In this document: positions 34,934 to 48,000 of the stretch, piece by piece
Position numbering within the stretch: the first letter of the stretch is position 1
How the letters are laid out: every line of letters begins with the position of its first letter
Assembly (NCBI GenBank): GCA_009760855.2
Contig: WPIO01000092.1
Location: 1,420,501-1,484,500 of the forward strand
Source: Cristatella mucedo
Lineage: Eukaryota > Bryozoa > Phylactolaemata > Cristatellidae
Length of the DNA stretch: 64,000 bases
Reading direction: 5' to 3'
Notes under the pieces: generated by a model
What the model was told of the DNA's origin: nothing
Database searches by the model: none
The model's input: the letters and a program-made list of their open reading frames with translations, nothing else
Program-made: the position numbers and the translations under genes

Positions 34934-37900
34934 ATGCTGTCGACTCAAAAGAAAAAGAAGAAAGTCAAAGCCGTCCACCAGAAGAGGAAGCTATTCCGTG
35001 CGAATGAGCCTTTGCTGAGCGTGTTCATGTGGGGCGTGAATCACACGGTACGTAGAATCCTCGGCGAGCGGTCCGGTCGCTGCTGCTGCTACTGCTGCTC
35101 TGGGTTCGAATGGTGCCAGCCAGCTAGCAGACCGCTGGCTGGCGCCTGTCGTGGAACTTCGTCGCGGGCGTGGCGACGGCTGACGCACTCGCTTCAGCTG
35201 AATTTTCTATATAAGCCGCGGCTGCCAGAGAAGAAGGAACTGGACATGTCGGCGACTCAGCGCCGCGTCTCTTCCGCCGGCCCTACCCGAGCCAAATGAG
35301 GGGCAGCTGTACGCGCGCGCGAGGCATGGAGTGGTCTCAAATTTTAGATACAAGGTCTGATGCACGTCTCCGTCCCAGTCATGCTGCTTCCCGACGACTT
35401 CAAGGCGTTTGCGAAAACCAAAGTCGATAACCACATGTATAACAAGTGAGTAATCGTTGGTTCGGCCCCTTGCCTTTGCAAAGTGGCGTGTCGCCAGCGT
35501 AATCGCGGTAGTTTTGCAGTGCCTTCGTCAATTTTTTTTTTCCATCAGAGAGAACATGCCGAGTCGATTCAAGGTGAAGGAATACTGCCCTCTGGTGTTC
35601 CGTAATCTGCGGGAACGCTTCGGTGTACCTGAAGATGATTACGCGGTAAGATCATCTCTGACGCATATCGTCGGCCACGGTACATGCAACTAGCACAGCC
35701 ACGGTGCATGCAACTATCGGATGCCTCTCGCTGTGGAAAGCGCTGCGGCGTGTCGCGAACATAGTTGAACCGTTGACGTCGAGTCTAGGGACTGAGTTTG
35801 ATGTCTGCTTGCACGATTACCCAGATGCGTCGCTGCTTGACCAAATAGCCTGTGCGTTTTGATTCCGCAGCGTCCTCAAACGTCTTTCAGAACTCGCTGA
35901 CGAAAGCGGAGCCAATCGACCAATCGGACTCCCATGGCAAAGGGGGGTCTCGCGTTCTAATGTCGTACGACAAGCAGTTTGTCGTCAAGACACTTACTAG
36001 TGAGGACGTCGAAACACTCGGCCACATTCTCAAAGAGTACCACCAGGTATCATTTATTGTTTGTAATCATTGTTAAGTTTGGGGACATTTCATTCTTCAC
36101 TTGCCCGCGGAGACTTCGTCAGCATGCAAGTATGGTTAGCGGGCAGCGTGCACACAGCGTCAGCCTAGCCTCCTCTTATTGCCAAAATGCTGGTAACTTG
36201 TCATGTGTCGGTATACAAACTGAATTGTGCAGCTATTTGATTGCTATCTTGGAGGGCCTGTCTTTCATACGTGTCCATAAATGGGAAGGGAATCTAGTAA
36301 AGACTCGAGGAGGCGTGCTGGTCACTTCTGGCTTCTCGAAAGGAAGGCGTGGATTTAACTCGGCCGGTAGCTCCGGAGACGCTGGCCATGCAGGCCCAGT
36401 GGCCCGAGCATCGCTCGAGCACACGATGTCGAGCTGTGAATGTGCTTGATAGCTCGGTGGCCCGGAGTAGCACTTAGTGAAGCGATCCAGCACTGCTAGT
36501 CGGCTGCTGTGTGTACAGCTGTCGGTATGCGTATCTTTGCAGCTAGCGCCAATTAAAGATAAGCACGTGTATACTTGAAGACCGTTTTGACGGATGATAT
36601 TGCTCTGCTGGTCCAAGACTGTGGAGCTCACTTTCGAAATTCTTACGCAACGCGAACTATCTCCTGCTGCTGACTGTGGCACTTCCTTTTCCAGGCGTCC
36701 TCAGCTGCTACTTCCATGCCACTACTCACTACCTCAACTGCTCTCCTGGCTCAGCTATGGGTCTCACTTTCTCTTTGTTGCGTGAGATGAAGTCTTTTGA
36801 CTACCTATGCATGTCGAAAGCTGCTTAGGCTGTGAGTGCGCTATGCAAAACTCACCCGTGTAGCACCTACCTAGTCTTTCTGGAGTTACAGATGGAGATA
36901 CAGATACGTGCATGCCAACTCTGAGAGAGAGACAGACAGACAGACAGAGTCTTTGTGGAGTTACAGGTGGATAATGGAGATACATACATGCATCCATGCC
37001 AACTCTGGGATGGAACTGGCAAACTGACTGTTCCTTCTATACCAGTTTGTGCTGGTATCAGCTTTTTACCGATACTATACATGTTCTGGATTGCAATAGG
37101 GCTGTCGGCCCTACCGAACAGACAAGCAGTGTGTGTTCTCAGTGCTTCAGCCTTGATCATCGCTGCCCTCTTAGCCATTGGTGCAGTGTAGAAAGCTTGT
37201 CCATTGTTCTATGCTTCTGAGCTACGTAGTTCGGTTCTCTTTTCAGCATGAAAGTGCTCGTGTTGCATACCATTGGCCTACGTTGGGACTGCTTATTTTT
37301 ATTTCTCATCCTCGCTGTGCAACGTCTTGCTGGCTCTCCTCTTGCAGTACTGGGCTCGGTGGGAAGATACGCTGCTGTTTTTCATTGCAGTACGTGGTGG
37401 AACGACATGCCGTGACCCTACTGCCTCAGTACCTAGGCGTCTACCGACTAACCGTGGCAGATCAGGAGACGCATCTTGTAGTGATGAGGAGCATATTTAG
37501 TCCGTTTAAGAAGATTCACCGGAAGTATGACCTCAAGGCATGTAGCAAGCGTTTTGTGGAAACTGCTTTATTTATTTTTATTTTTATTTATTTATTTCTA
37601 TTTCTTTATTTATTTATTATTTGTTGTATCCGATCTATTTCTGTAGGTTATGATGTCTTTGAATTTTATCTTATGTATGATAGTAATGTCACAATATATC
37701 AAGTTTTAGGCAAGCACTTAGATATGTCGTAGGCGGGATGGGCCAGTGAACTTTGCTCTTTGCCGTGCTTGTCTTTGCTAGTGTTATTCATTCATGTGTT
37801 CAAGATCAGCAGATCACATGTGTCTTTTTTATGACTTTGCTTTGGTGTGCCCATGATATTCTGTATATCACTGTACTAATGTAGAGGTTGTTTAAGCAAC

Positions 37901-37950
37901 CGCCGATCATGTGAAAGACTTTAAAGTATGCTTTAATGTGTCTGTCTGTC

Positions 37951-37992
<42 letters not shown>

Positions 37993-40900
37993 ATAGTAGT
38001 AAGTAGTAGTAGTAGTAGCAGTAGTTAGTAGCAGTAGTTAGCAGCAGCAGTAGGAGTAGTAGTAGTATTGCATGCACATCACTTTTCGCCCTAGAGCAGT
38101 CTAGCAATTATAAGTCGTTTCTCTTTCACCTGCTCTTTGCAGGTTTTCGTTGGCATATGCACATGTCTTGTGAAGCTAATGGTGCATTCGTTCCTGTGTA
38201 AAGTACAGTTTGGCTGCTTCAGCAGCATCGTGTGTATAGCAGCGGTTGAGCCATAGAGGCCGTATCACCCTGCTTGCAGTGGGCAATTGTGAATTGCCTA
38301 GTGCAGGACTCAAGCCCACGTCCGGCTTGGGTCGTGCAGTGGGAGCACCTTACTCCAGAACTTGGACTGGGAGGAGGAGGGGGGCAAAGAGCGCTAATTG
38401 TGCAGCTATCACGTGCCCTAGCTTGTAGCTGATGCATAATTGCTTCTGTGCTAATAAATGGCAACGTGTGCTGTAGGGTTCGACGGTTGACAGGACCGCC
38501 AGTGAAAAGGAAAAGGTGAGTGTTGGCTGTAGCTTTGCTTCATTGCCACCGCCAGGCCGCAACCGGTAGATTCAATCAATGTATGTCACTCCGTCATTGC
38601 CCGTGTGCTTCTTTTCGTGCCTGTAGATCGTAGTCACATGAGCCAGGCAGATCTGTGCTTTGCACATGTGCCGTGCTCAATCAATCGTGCTGTATCTCTT
38701 GCTTGTCAGTCTCCCTATCTTCCTTCAGTGGTGTCTTCTTCGCTCCGCATCCTGATCCCATTTGCCAGTGCCAGACCATCCGTGACCGTGCCCTTAAAGC
38801 TCATATTTCTCATGGAAGATTTCGGTTCCCATGTTCTTGGCATGCCGTGCTGTACCAACTCTTGAAGTTTTCAAAAACCTAGCATATATATATATATATA
38901 TATATATATATCTATAGTATATAATTCATGTGTTTAGTACCCTAAGAGAACAATCTCTGTTCAGGCCCTTTGCATATGCTATGAAATCCAAGTCCGTGAC
39001 CGTGGTCATCAAATTCATTCACGCTGGAGCCGTGCAATAATGCTTTATCTTGTCAGAAACAAACATGCGACTTCCTTTATTTTTGTGTTTACAGATGCAC
39101 TCGTGCAGCCAGGTTGTCTCTCAGCAGCAGAATGCGGTTCTTACGTCTCTAGCCTTGCTTTGTGTATGGTTCTTTTATGGTGCTTCCTTTTTTTTAAGTT
39201 GCTCTTGCCTGATTGAGGTTCATCGGCTTTGCGGTGAAGTGCTGCACTTCCTGGCCTGCTCATCATCTACTTTTCACTTAGATGTGTTGCACAAGTTTGC
39301 CGTGTTTTGTGTGTGTGTGTGCATGCATGCTCGCCTTTGAATCTGTGTGTGAGCGGCGTGCACCTGTGGTATGTGTGAGTGGTGAACTATATTTATGTAT
39401 ACCGTTATACACCGGCTATAGCTTTGCGTCTATATTGGTTGCAAAAGGCCTTGACAGATATCCTTATCACCGCCAACCCCAGCTTTTTTTTTTACCTAAT
39501 TGCAGACCAAGGACCTGCCAACTTATAAGGATAAGGATTTTGTCAGTGAAGGCATGACCATAGATGTGGGAGCTGCTGGTAAGGAGCACTTTATGGAAAC
39601 ACTGACTGCCGACGTCGAGGTGGGTACTTCAACCTATGTACGCGCACGAGCGCAAAAGTATTGGCTAGGCTGCCCAAAAATAACTGTCTGGCCCTAAAAG
39701 TTCCGAATTTTTGTATGTAAGAAACAGCGTTACTGCAACCTGCTATAATCATGCAAAGTATGCTAAGGTTAGCTAACATAGCATGTATGCTAAGTTTCAT
39801 TGCAATTGTATTATTATTAATTACTTAAATGAAATTGAGTTAAGCTGCCAGAGCCACTCACATGCGTTGGGCGAACTAAGCATTTGCAAACGTCCGCCCT
39901 TGTTGTCCAAACGTCGTGCCAAACTTGAGAAAAGCGAGTCTCTAGATTTCGTATGACCACCGGTGCTTTGAGCCTTGTATCCTTGTTTGCGCAGATATGC
40001 TCCATGGGACTCGGGTCTGAAGATTGACTTCGCCTTCGTTAGGGTTATGGCCCTAAACTAAATTCAGCGCAGTGTAGCAGAAAAAAGAATGGACGTTTAG
40101 GCCGGTGCTCTCAAGTTGACAATCCATTGCCCTGTTGACTCTTGGGTTATTTAGTCCAGGAGGTAAGGTGCACGTCTCAGCCCGTGGGTTTGAGTTCTGC
40201 AGTGGGTGATTCCGTATCGCCCGCTGCAAGCAGTAGTGATAGCCGTAAACGCTCTTCAGTCGCTATATAAATAAAGCTGTTAAAAATCATCTAAGTTTAA
40301 GCTTTGAAAAGAAGATTGTCTCAACGACGGCTCGTTGCCAAAATGGTGAATAAAAACCTTCGTCTTCTCATTAGATTTTGCTGTAGTCTTGAGTGGGTCC
40401 GCTGTGCTCCCGCCCGCTCCCCCTCCTAACGAGTTGCTTTATGCTTGCTGGACAGACAGGATTTCTTCTGTAATGAGTTCCGTGCAAGCATGAGTTGTTT
40501 ATCTAGTCGATGCCTAATCATATCCTGACCAACTACCTTCCTTGGTTCAGCCTGTAGGCTATGAGCGTGAAATCCTAGCAGGGGTGAAATTATACCTAAA
40601 GCCTCTCTATTTGGTTGTGTTCCTTACGATTATAGTGACATATAGGCAGATGGGTCACTCTGCATTATCGGTGATAACGACTGTTTTCGACAGAAGACTT
40701 TGCTCTGTGGAACTCACTTCAGAAATTCTTAAGCAGCGACATCTACTCTCCTGCTGCCGACTGTGGCACTTCCTTTCCAGCCGTCCTGAGCTGCTGCTGC
40801 TTCCATGCTACTCATGTCCCTGCTGACTCAGCTATGCGTACTACTTTCTCTTTGCTGCCTGAGACGAAGTCTGTTGGCTACCGAATGCGTACCAAAAGCT

Positions 40901-42039
40901 GCTTAGGCTTTGAGTGTGCCATAGAAAACTTTCCTATGTAACACTCATTTGGTCTTTGTTATGTTACAGATTGAACTGTATTGCATTACTTTACTGGTCC
41001 TAGCCATTTTCTCTTATCCATTCGTGATTGCAATGCTATCGCAACATTATTTAGTCACATTTGGGCCTTCGTAAAGGCTGTCAACTAGAGCCACCCTGGT
41101 TTTGCCCAGTGGTTAAGGTGCTCACGTCGACCAAGGTCATAGTGAATGTATTTGATGACGCAGGATAATGTTTTCATACTAATGCACTTGTCTAAATAAA
41201 TCCGAAAATGGGCAATGCAGTCGTTTTCAAAGTGCTGTAAGCTGGGGGAATCTGCGATTTGATTCATTTTAAGGGTCGAACGTGCATTCTCGTGTTACTT
41301 TTCTCTTGTAATGTTTTCATACTAATGCACTTGTCTAAATAAATCCGAAAATGGGCAATGCAGTCGTTTTCAAAGTGCTGTAAGCTGGGGGAATCTGCGA
41401 TTTGATTAATTTTAAGGGTCGAACGTGCATTCTCTTGTTACTTTTCTCTTGTATCCACTGATCTATAAAAAATAAACAACTCCATCGTGAAAGCATTACA
41501 TTACTTGGGCACATTCATTCTTTGTGCTTCGGTCTCGTGTGTCATGGTGGAATGCCTACTACTCAACATATAGATATGACGTCACATTAAACTTATGCAC
41601 TCACGTGTAAGTCAGCTTGTATGGTGCACTCTGCTTACGTGTCCACAGTGAGGTACCCGAAGTCTTTGGCGGTCTGCTTGTTTAGAGCCCCCTTAAGTCT
41701 GCATGATGGGGAGGGCCGGCATGGCAGCAAACCAGTGCAGACTAGGCCATGATGTAAACTTATTGTCACTTGGTCGCTTACTTGAGCATCTGGGTTATAT
41801 TTTTAGATGCCTGTCGTGTTTGTGGTCCGGATTTGTTCATGGGTGTGATGTATCATCCAGCACCCCTCCACCAAAGTACTCATGTACCCCTCCACCAAAG
41901 TACCCATGTACCTAAGGCACCCCTCCACCAAAGTACCCATGTACCTAAGGCCTGTTTGTACCTCGAACGTCATATATACGTTCGAGGTACAAACAGGCCT
42001 TAGGTACATGGGTTTCTTCTTGAGCATCACACATGTTGC

Positions 42040-42125
<86 letters not shown>

Positions 42126-43767
42126 TTGTGCTACCACGTGTCTATGCTGTTGATTATACCATAAACCGGTCAGCACTCCTTTTCTTAATCGCTTTCAGGT
42201 CATGTCCTGCATGGGTTTACCCCTGACCTGTATCTGGATTTATGTGCTCGACACGTCTCAGACTGCATTCAACGTTTTAACATCCTTGTCACCTTAGCTT
42301 CAGCTTTGTTTGCGTCTAGTGTGTACGTTGGCTGCTGAAAGGTCAGCATGAATAGCCAAGACGGTTGCTTTCACGAACTCGGTTCCGAGGTTGTGGGTTC
42401 GAATCCTGCGGTGGGCAATCCTTTATTGCCACTGAAAGCGGTGGTGATAGCCGTATAGGCTCGTCTGTCGCTAAACAAAAGAGGTTTTTAAATCAGTTGG
42501 TATGATTGACACACAAATACGAGCTTCTTGAAACCTCAAACATGGATCTTAGCCCGAGGGTAAGTGTCTCTCACAACACGACTCACGTCATTGCATCTGA
42601 AGCAGAGGATTCGTCATCGCCCACTGCAAGTGGAGGGCAGTGGAAGGGTAACAGCCGCTGAGACTCTTCTGCCACTATATAAGATGAGGCAGTTCAATCA
42701 GCTGTCCCTTTCTAAATTCCTGCCATTGTGTGTAAACTGTTGCAGGCTGCCGTCTTTAATTTATGTATCAGCTACTAATTGGGCATCTCGATGGAATCTC
42801 GGTGACTGCCTTGTGTTCAACCTCTGGCGATTCACAGTTGGCTTGTACTGCATCCTATCCTGTGAAGAGGGTTTGCCATCTTGCTGCTAGTGGAGCTACG
42901 CTTGTGTCTTCTCAAGTGCTTGCATTTTGGCACCAGCTGAGTGTTGATACATATGGCAGGATCTACAGGGAATTCTGGAACTCGGAAAAGTGGCTAGGTA
43001 GTCACTAACTAGGCTAGTGTGAGCGGATAGGCCTTAATAGGTGCCTTACGATTATGTCGGTTGTTTTGTACAAGTGTTTTGTGCGAGTGCAGATCGTGGG
43101 AAGCTGCCCTTTAGCTATTGGCTTGCTGCCGAGGAGAGCACAAGCAGTATTAGAAAAAAGGGAGAACAGTGGCAGCTGAGGGTTTATGAATGGTACCGTT
43201 TGTATAATAGCATCGCTTTGTGTGCACGAACCCGCCTTGGTCTGGCCCAGTAGTTAAGGCAGAATGGCCGAGCGTGCCCCTTAAGGTGCTCTCGCCTTTG
43301 ATGACCAAGGTCGTGGACTCGAGCCCTGCGGCGTATGTGAAGCGCCTGGATAGAAATTAAGTTCTCTTTGGGCGATATGCAAATTAATTATATTTATATT
43401 CATTCTCTCAGTGGCTGAGCAGTCAGAATCTGATGGACTACAGCTTGCTCATCGGCATCCACGACTGTGATCGTGCATTCATGGAAGCCGAGGATGTCGG
43501 TGACGGAGCGCAGGCACCAGCGTATGCTGAGCACAGCGACAGCTGTGACGACGAGATCGATAGCGGAGGCGCCCAGCAGCAGCACTCCACCTCGTCTCCT
43601 ACGCCCTCCGACGGCCCGGACGCAGCCGGAGGGCCGTGGGCAGCGTCCTCCTACGAGACGGTTGTCGGCCGGCATCAGTCGAACGTGGATGCAGACAGAT
43701 ACGCAGTCAGCTCCGATCCAAGTGAGCATCCCTGCCCCAAAACTGCATGGCAGGTCGTTGCCTCTGC

Positions 43768-43861
<94 letters not shown>

Positions 43862-44197
43862 ACTCTCACTATGTCTGTGTTTGTTCCTTCTGCCCTCTCT
43901 TCGTAATAGTCATCATCCTATGCGGCTTTATAGGGTTTGTGTGCTTGCACAGTGAGCCAATTGACGTGTGAAGCTGCCACTTTTTTCCATCGTTGCTGCC
44001 ATGCCGCTACAGGTCGTGTCCGCCACGACGTCTACTACATGGGACTGGTGGACTGCTTGACTCGTTACGGTGTGTGGAAACGCACGGCCAATGCAGCCAA
44101 GCAGGTCAAGCATGGCCACGACGCTGACATTTCCACAGTGCATCCCGAACAGTACGGCAAACGGCTGCTCGACTTCGTTAGCAAAGTACTGCAATAG
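34934..44197 (+). CDS. PIP4K2: Phosphatidylinositol 5-phosphate 4-kinase type II (PIP4K2)
   Basis: Nine exons: 34934-35047, 35348-35445, 35549-35645, 35891-36046, 37391-37537, 38477-38515, 39506-39619, 43412-43721, 44013-44197 (stop TAG). They sum to 419 codons, near the 416 of human PIP4K2B. The enzyme converts PI5P to PI(4,5)P2. Landmarks: [10 protein letters not shown] (about 29-38), [37 protein letters not shown] with the catalytic-lobe DLKGS at about 202-206, [12 protein letters not shown] at about 262-273, and the C-terminal loop [12 protein letters not shown], which is type II-like rather than type I-like. Exon 8 carries a long Ser/Gly/Asp-rich insert in the position that varies between family members. 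Intron 5 begins with GC instead of GT. It is single-copy within this window, so I do not assign it to A, B or C. The start has purine at -3 and matches the family N-terminus in length. Confidence 0.95.
36605..37000 (+). repeat. Second-type LINE-like tail with partial duplication
   Basis: Full tail to about 36905, then a CAGA run, then GTCTTTGTGGAGTTACAGG and GGAGATACATACATGC repeated, so the last 60 bp or so are duplicated. Confidence 0.6.
37939..38067. repeat. (CTGT)n followed by AGT/AGC triplet run
   Basis: About 12 CTGT units to 37992, then imperfect AGT/AGC triplets to 38067, in PIP4K2 intron 5. Confidence 0.9.
38912..39015 (-). repeat. Family-A SINE, diverged
   Basis: Antisense tail ACCCTAAGAGAACAATCTCT and a damaged head, directly after an AT run. 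Confidence 0.45.
40145..40285 (+). repeat. tRNA-derived SINE, family B
   Basis: CAGGAGGTAAGGTGCACGTC, GTGGGTTTGAGTTCTGCAG and TGATAGCCGTAAACGCTCTT in order. Confidence 0.65.
40680..40990 (+). repeat. Second-type LINE-like tail
   Basis: CTCTGTGGAACTCACTTC to GCATTACTTTACT; same family as 13340-13662, in PIP4K2 intron 7. Confidence 0.6.
41166..41451. repeat. 143-bp tandem duplication
   Basis: 41166-41308 and 41309-41451 differ by two bases only (C/A after TTTGATT and G/T in TTCTCGTG). It lies in PIP4K2 intron 7. Confidence 0.95.
41850..41960. repeat. Imperfect tandem repeats CACCCCTCCACCAAAGTAC
   Basis: Three copies of CCCCTCCACCAAAGTAC followed by YCATGTAC; copies 2 and 3 have CCATGTACCTAAGG after them. 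They lead straight into the palindrome. Confidence 0.85.
41935..42013. repeat. Perfect 36-bp palindrome with 7-bp spacer
   Basis: Left arm 41935-41970, spacer CATATAT 41971-41977, right arm 41978-42013. The arms are exact reverse complements over all 36 bases, starting ACCCATGTACCTAAGGCC. Confidence 0.97.
42044..42121. repeat. (AT)39 run
   Basis: Uninterrupted alternating AT 30 bp after the palindrome. Confidence 0.95.
42365..42710 (+). repeat. Two tRNA-derived SINEs, family B, in tandem
   Basis: Copy 1 at 42365-42505 (GTTGTGGGTTCGAATCCTGC), copy 2 at 42540-42710 (TTAGCCCGAGGGTAAGTGTC, more diverged). Confidence 0.65.
43228..43400 (+). repeat. tRNA-derived SINE with L2 tail (family A) next to PIP4K2 exon 8
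   Basis: Head GGTCTGGCCCAGTAGTTAAG with a short insertion, B-box-like GTGGACTCGAGCCCTGC and tail GTGAAGCGCCTGGATAGA. It ends only about 11 bp before the exon 8 acceptor, so the SINE supplies the branch region. Confidence 0.7.
43772..43857. repeat. (CT)n microsatellite after PIP4K2 exon 8
   Basis: About 43 CT units, 50 bp downstream of the exon 8 donor in a 291-bp intron, so it forms nearly a third of that intron. Confidence 0.95.
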
Positions 44198-45093
44198 CCG
44201 AAGCTGCTGCTATTTAAGTGGTGCAGCAGCCCACTGAAGCCGAGCAGAAGCATGCTGCTGACTCAGGGCAGCAGCTTTCAGCGAGCCGACGACAGTGACC
44301 TAGCAATTCTGGTCGCTTGCAGCATTCACGCTCACAAGTAGCTGCTAACACATATGTCTCGTGTGGCAATCGGTCCCTCCTTTCACATTGCAGATGACTG
44401 TATGTTCGACTTAACCGTCGAACCCGGGGAGGGGGACTACGACCCTATTTCGTTCTATTGCGACCTGTGCACTAAGTATCGTCACTAATCAAAAGATCGA
44501 GCAAGGGGCTTTGCTGCAGCAGCTACACGTTTATTGCCGGTGTCGTGCAAAGCTCTCTAGTCGGGGCTGTTTCTAGCTGGGCCGTTCTTGCCACTTTGCT
44601 GCCTGCCGGCAGTGCGCCAGGTTCAGCTCACCTTCCTGTAGGGGAAGGTTCGACTGCTACTTTCGACGGCCACCCAGTCTCAAGCAGCAGCCCCTACTGC
44701 CCGGCACTGGCATAGAAAGCATGCATGTCGCTCTCTGCAGATCTAATCATTGGGTGATCCTGTGATTTAATGTTGTATGCTCTTCATTTCTGCATCGTGT
44801 CATTATTCGCTCAAGTCTGCGCGACTGGCACGAAGGGCCAAGTTTATTTACGAATAAATTTCTAAGAAAAATACCCCTGATGATTAACCTAGTCGATTAG
44901 AACTCGACTCGCCGTTTGTCGACAGAGTGACTGCAGCATCCCCCAGATGTGTGCTACAGTCAGCAGTAGCAATTGAAAAGAACAGAAACTGCTAGCATGA
45001 ACACAGGTAGCTCGACTTCAAATAGGATACTGGATTTGCGACTAATCTGGGGTGCAATCAAAAGGCATCGCACAGGTATACGGTCGTCAATTG
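44198..45093. other. Converging PIP4K2 and CISD3 3' ends
   Basis: The 0.9-kb gap between two stop codons contains the PIP4K2 3' UTR and polyadenylation signal. No repeat or extra coding region is recognised. Confidence 0.6.
44853..44858 (+). other. PIP4K2 polyadenylation signal
   Basis: AATAAA about 655 bp after the stop codon is the first good signal in the 3' flank and implies a moderate 3' UTR. Confidence 0.5.
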
Positions 45094-48000
45094 CTAGCTT
45101 TTGATGGCATCTTGGATGTTTTGCTGCTTGTGGGTAGAATCACAGAAAGGTCGATTGCTCGACTGCTTGCAGTTGCAGAAGTAGACATCCTTGCTTTCGG
45201 TGGCCGTGTACCTAATTGGCCTGAACTTCGGCTTGGTTTTTACAAATTCGTTGCCATCAAGCCGTTTGTGAGTACCATCACACAAAGGCTACAAAACAAA
45301 GTAGCATTAGCTTTGGTGTGCCTCGCCTGCTCAATCAGTTACGGCATGTCTTCAGAGTATGACCGCGAAAAACAGCCGTCCAGTTCATTGGCATCCCGTC
45401 AGCAGAGCTGTCACCTCTCAACCCTTGGTCTACTTTGACAAGCAGAGCTTTGCCTGTTGCAGGTACTACATATGAAGTCTTACTGTGGGTCATGGTCGCA
45501 AAAATGCCTGCCCAGGCACAGGAGGCTCGAGGTCTCTTTAGATTAACAGCAATGCAAATCAGACTTATCCATAGATTTACTTTTAACATTTGGTCCTTTA
45601 ACCCAAATTTTTAATAAACATTGCAGCATCACACCTAAATCTCTCAATTCCCCAGCTTTCTGTGGATTGCCTAAACTATGAGTGTGGTGGCAGACGATCT
45701 TTTCGAGTAAGCAGATTAGCGATGCAGTACACATAGGCAAAACTATACATAATAATAATAATGCACTTGATAAAGCGCCCTCAGAGAACTTAATCTCTTT
45801 CTAGGCGCTTTATATTTGCTGCAAAGAGAAATGCAATTGAATGATAAGTGAAATCATGCTTGAAAAACAAAAGAAATGAATAATATGGTTAGGGGTGACA
45901 TGCACAGGGTCAGCATGCAAGTGCGGTTAGTGGCAGCATGCACTGTGTCAGCACGCGTAAGCACGTGAAGGGCGAATCACAGGGACCCACTAAATGCTGT
46001 CATAAATAGGTGTGTTTTTAGGTTCCTTTTAAATGTGGTCAGGTCAGGGGATGTTCTGATGCAGGTCGGGAGGCAGTTCCAGGCTTTGGGAGCATATGAA
46101 CTAAATGCACGGTCTCCAAAGGATTTAAGGTTTGTACGAGGTATTTGTAGACTGTTGGATTTCGAAAAGCGGGATGGTACGATGCCTGACCTGGTGGGGG
46201 AGTATGTCGGAGAGATAGGCTGGAGCCAAAGAATGAAGAGACCTAAAAGTGAGCGACAAGACCTTGAAGTCAATCCGTTGCTTGACTGCTAGCCAGTGCA
46301 GGTCGGCGAGAAGTGGAGAAATGTGGCAACTGCTACGCTCACGACAGACGAGCCTAGCTGCAGAGTTTTGCACCAGCTGCACTCGTGCAAATAACGGCAG
46401 TCATGCACACAGCATGCATTTCAAGGAGACTGGTGCACGTAGCATACATTTCAAGGAGACGAGAGCATAAAGTATAAACATAAAGTGTGGCTGAATTGAA
46501 GGAACTATGGCTTCCACTAGAAGTGCAGGCAGCATAACGACAGGGATGTCGATGTCTCTCCTACTGCCGACTATTGCACATCTTTTTCAGCAGTCCTGAG
46601 CTGCTACTTCTATGCTACTCACTACCTCAACTGCTCTCCTGACTCTGCTATGCTTCCCACTTTCTCTTTGTTGCGTGAGACGAAGTCTGTTGGCTACCAA
46701 ATGCGTACCGAAAGCCGCTTAGGCTGTGAGTGCGCTATACAAAACTCTCCTGCAGAACACCCACATGGTCTTTAAGACTTAGTGGAGCTACAGACGGAGA
46801 TACATTACATGTCTCACTAGGACTCAAATGGCCGGCCTTGGGCTGCTGATCTCCCGACTAAATAGAGCTACTTATCAAACAGTACCTTTTTGGCCCCTAG
46901 AACCACCCCACTCTTCTGACTCAAATCGTTTGGCTATGCCTCTAAATCCTTTGGAGGCCGTGTCTTTAGTTTGTATGCTCTCAAAGCCTGGAACTCATTC
47001 CCTACTGACGTCACGACATGCCCTGACTTGACTACATTTTAAAAATGAAGCTAAAATCATATGTTCTTCACAGCATGTGCTGGGTCGTTTGTGATTTTAA
47101 CGGTGTGTGCAACTTTGCATGCTGACATAATGCGCATACTATCATTAACCATATTTGCATGTTCACACAGTACATGTTGCCTCCAACCATATTATGAATG
47201 ATGACACCGAGCATGCTAACATTAACCATGCTTCCTTTACGGCAAATGTAAGTGCCCAGAAATAGACTAAGCTCTCTGCGGGTGCTATACAAATGTATCA
47301 TTATGCTTATTAATAAACAATACTCTTTTTTGGCCATCAGTAGTAAATATCATTTTTTGCCAGCCTATCTCGACCACACACGCACACGCGCACACACACA
47401 CGCACACACACGGCATGCTATGTAGTCGGCTTGAAATCACTTAAACACAATAAAAACTACCAATTTTAAGCTGCTTCCTTATAAAGGACCATAAAACCAT
47501 CGTATAGCTGGCCTAGCTCAGTGGCAATGCTAGCTTTACAAATTGTGGCAGGATGTCACGGGAGACTATAATGCACGAAGTTTTTTAGTTTGCTAATATG
47601 GTCAGCCACGGCTCGCATTATAAGGCTAAAGTAGAATGCGACACGTCAAACTTCTCGGGGGGAGTGGTACAATACTTGACCTTAGCTAGAGCGACGCGCT
47701 CTCTCGGCCACCCTCCTATTTCGATTGTGCGCCCCTAAAAATATATGCTTTAGAAGCCCAAGACCAGTGGGAGCAAAAGAATTACTCAGAAGAAGTATTG
47801 CTCTCTCGTATTGCACTCTCGAGTGTAAACGTCCTTTACAGGGTCCAGAAATTGAGATCGCCCTCTCTAAGGTCAAGCAGCAATCGCAGAGCAACGGTGC
47901 AACTGTGGCAGCCGGAATGGTGTGACCACAACTTCGCTAGGCGTAGGCTGGCACGACTGCCAAGCCAAGCATGCACCAGGCTGCCTTCAATTCATTGACT

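Larger units (their letters stand above)
39620..43411 (+). other. PIP4K2 intron 7, repeat-rich
   Basis: The intron has no exon-like sequence; flanking phases join directly (TADVE then [13 protein letters not shown]). It contains three family-B SINEs, a second-type LINE tail (40680-40990), a 143-bp tandem duplication (41166-41451), a perfect palindrome (41935-42013), an AT run (42044-42121) and a family-A SINE just before exon 8 (43228-43400). Confidence 0.7.
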
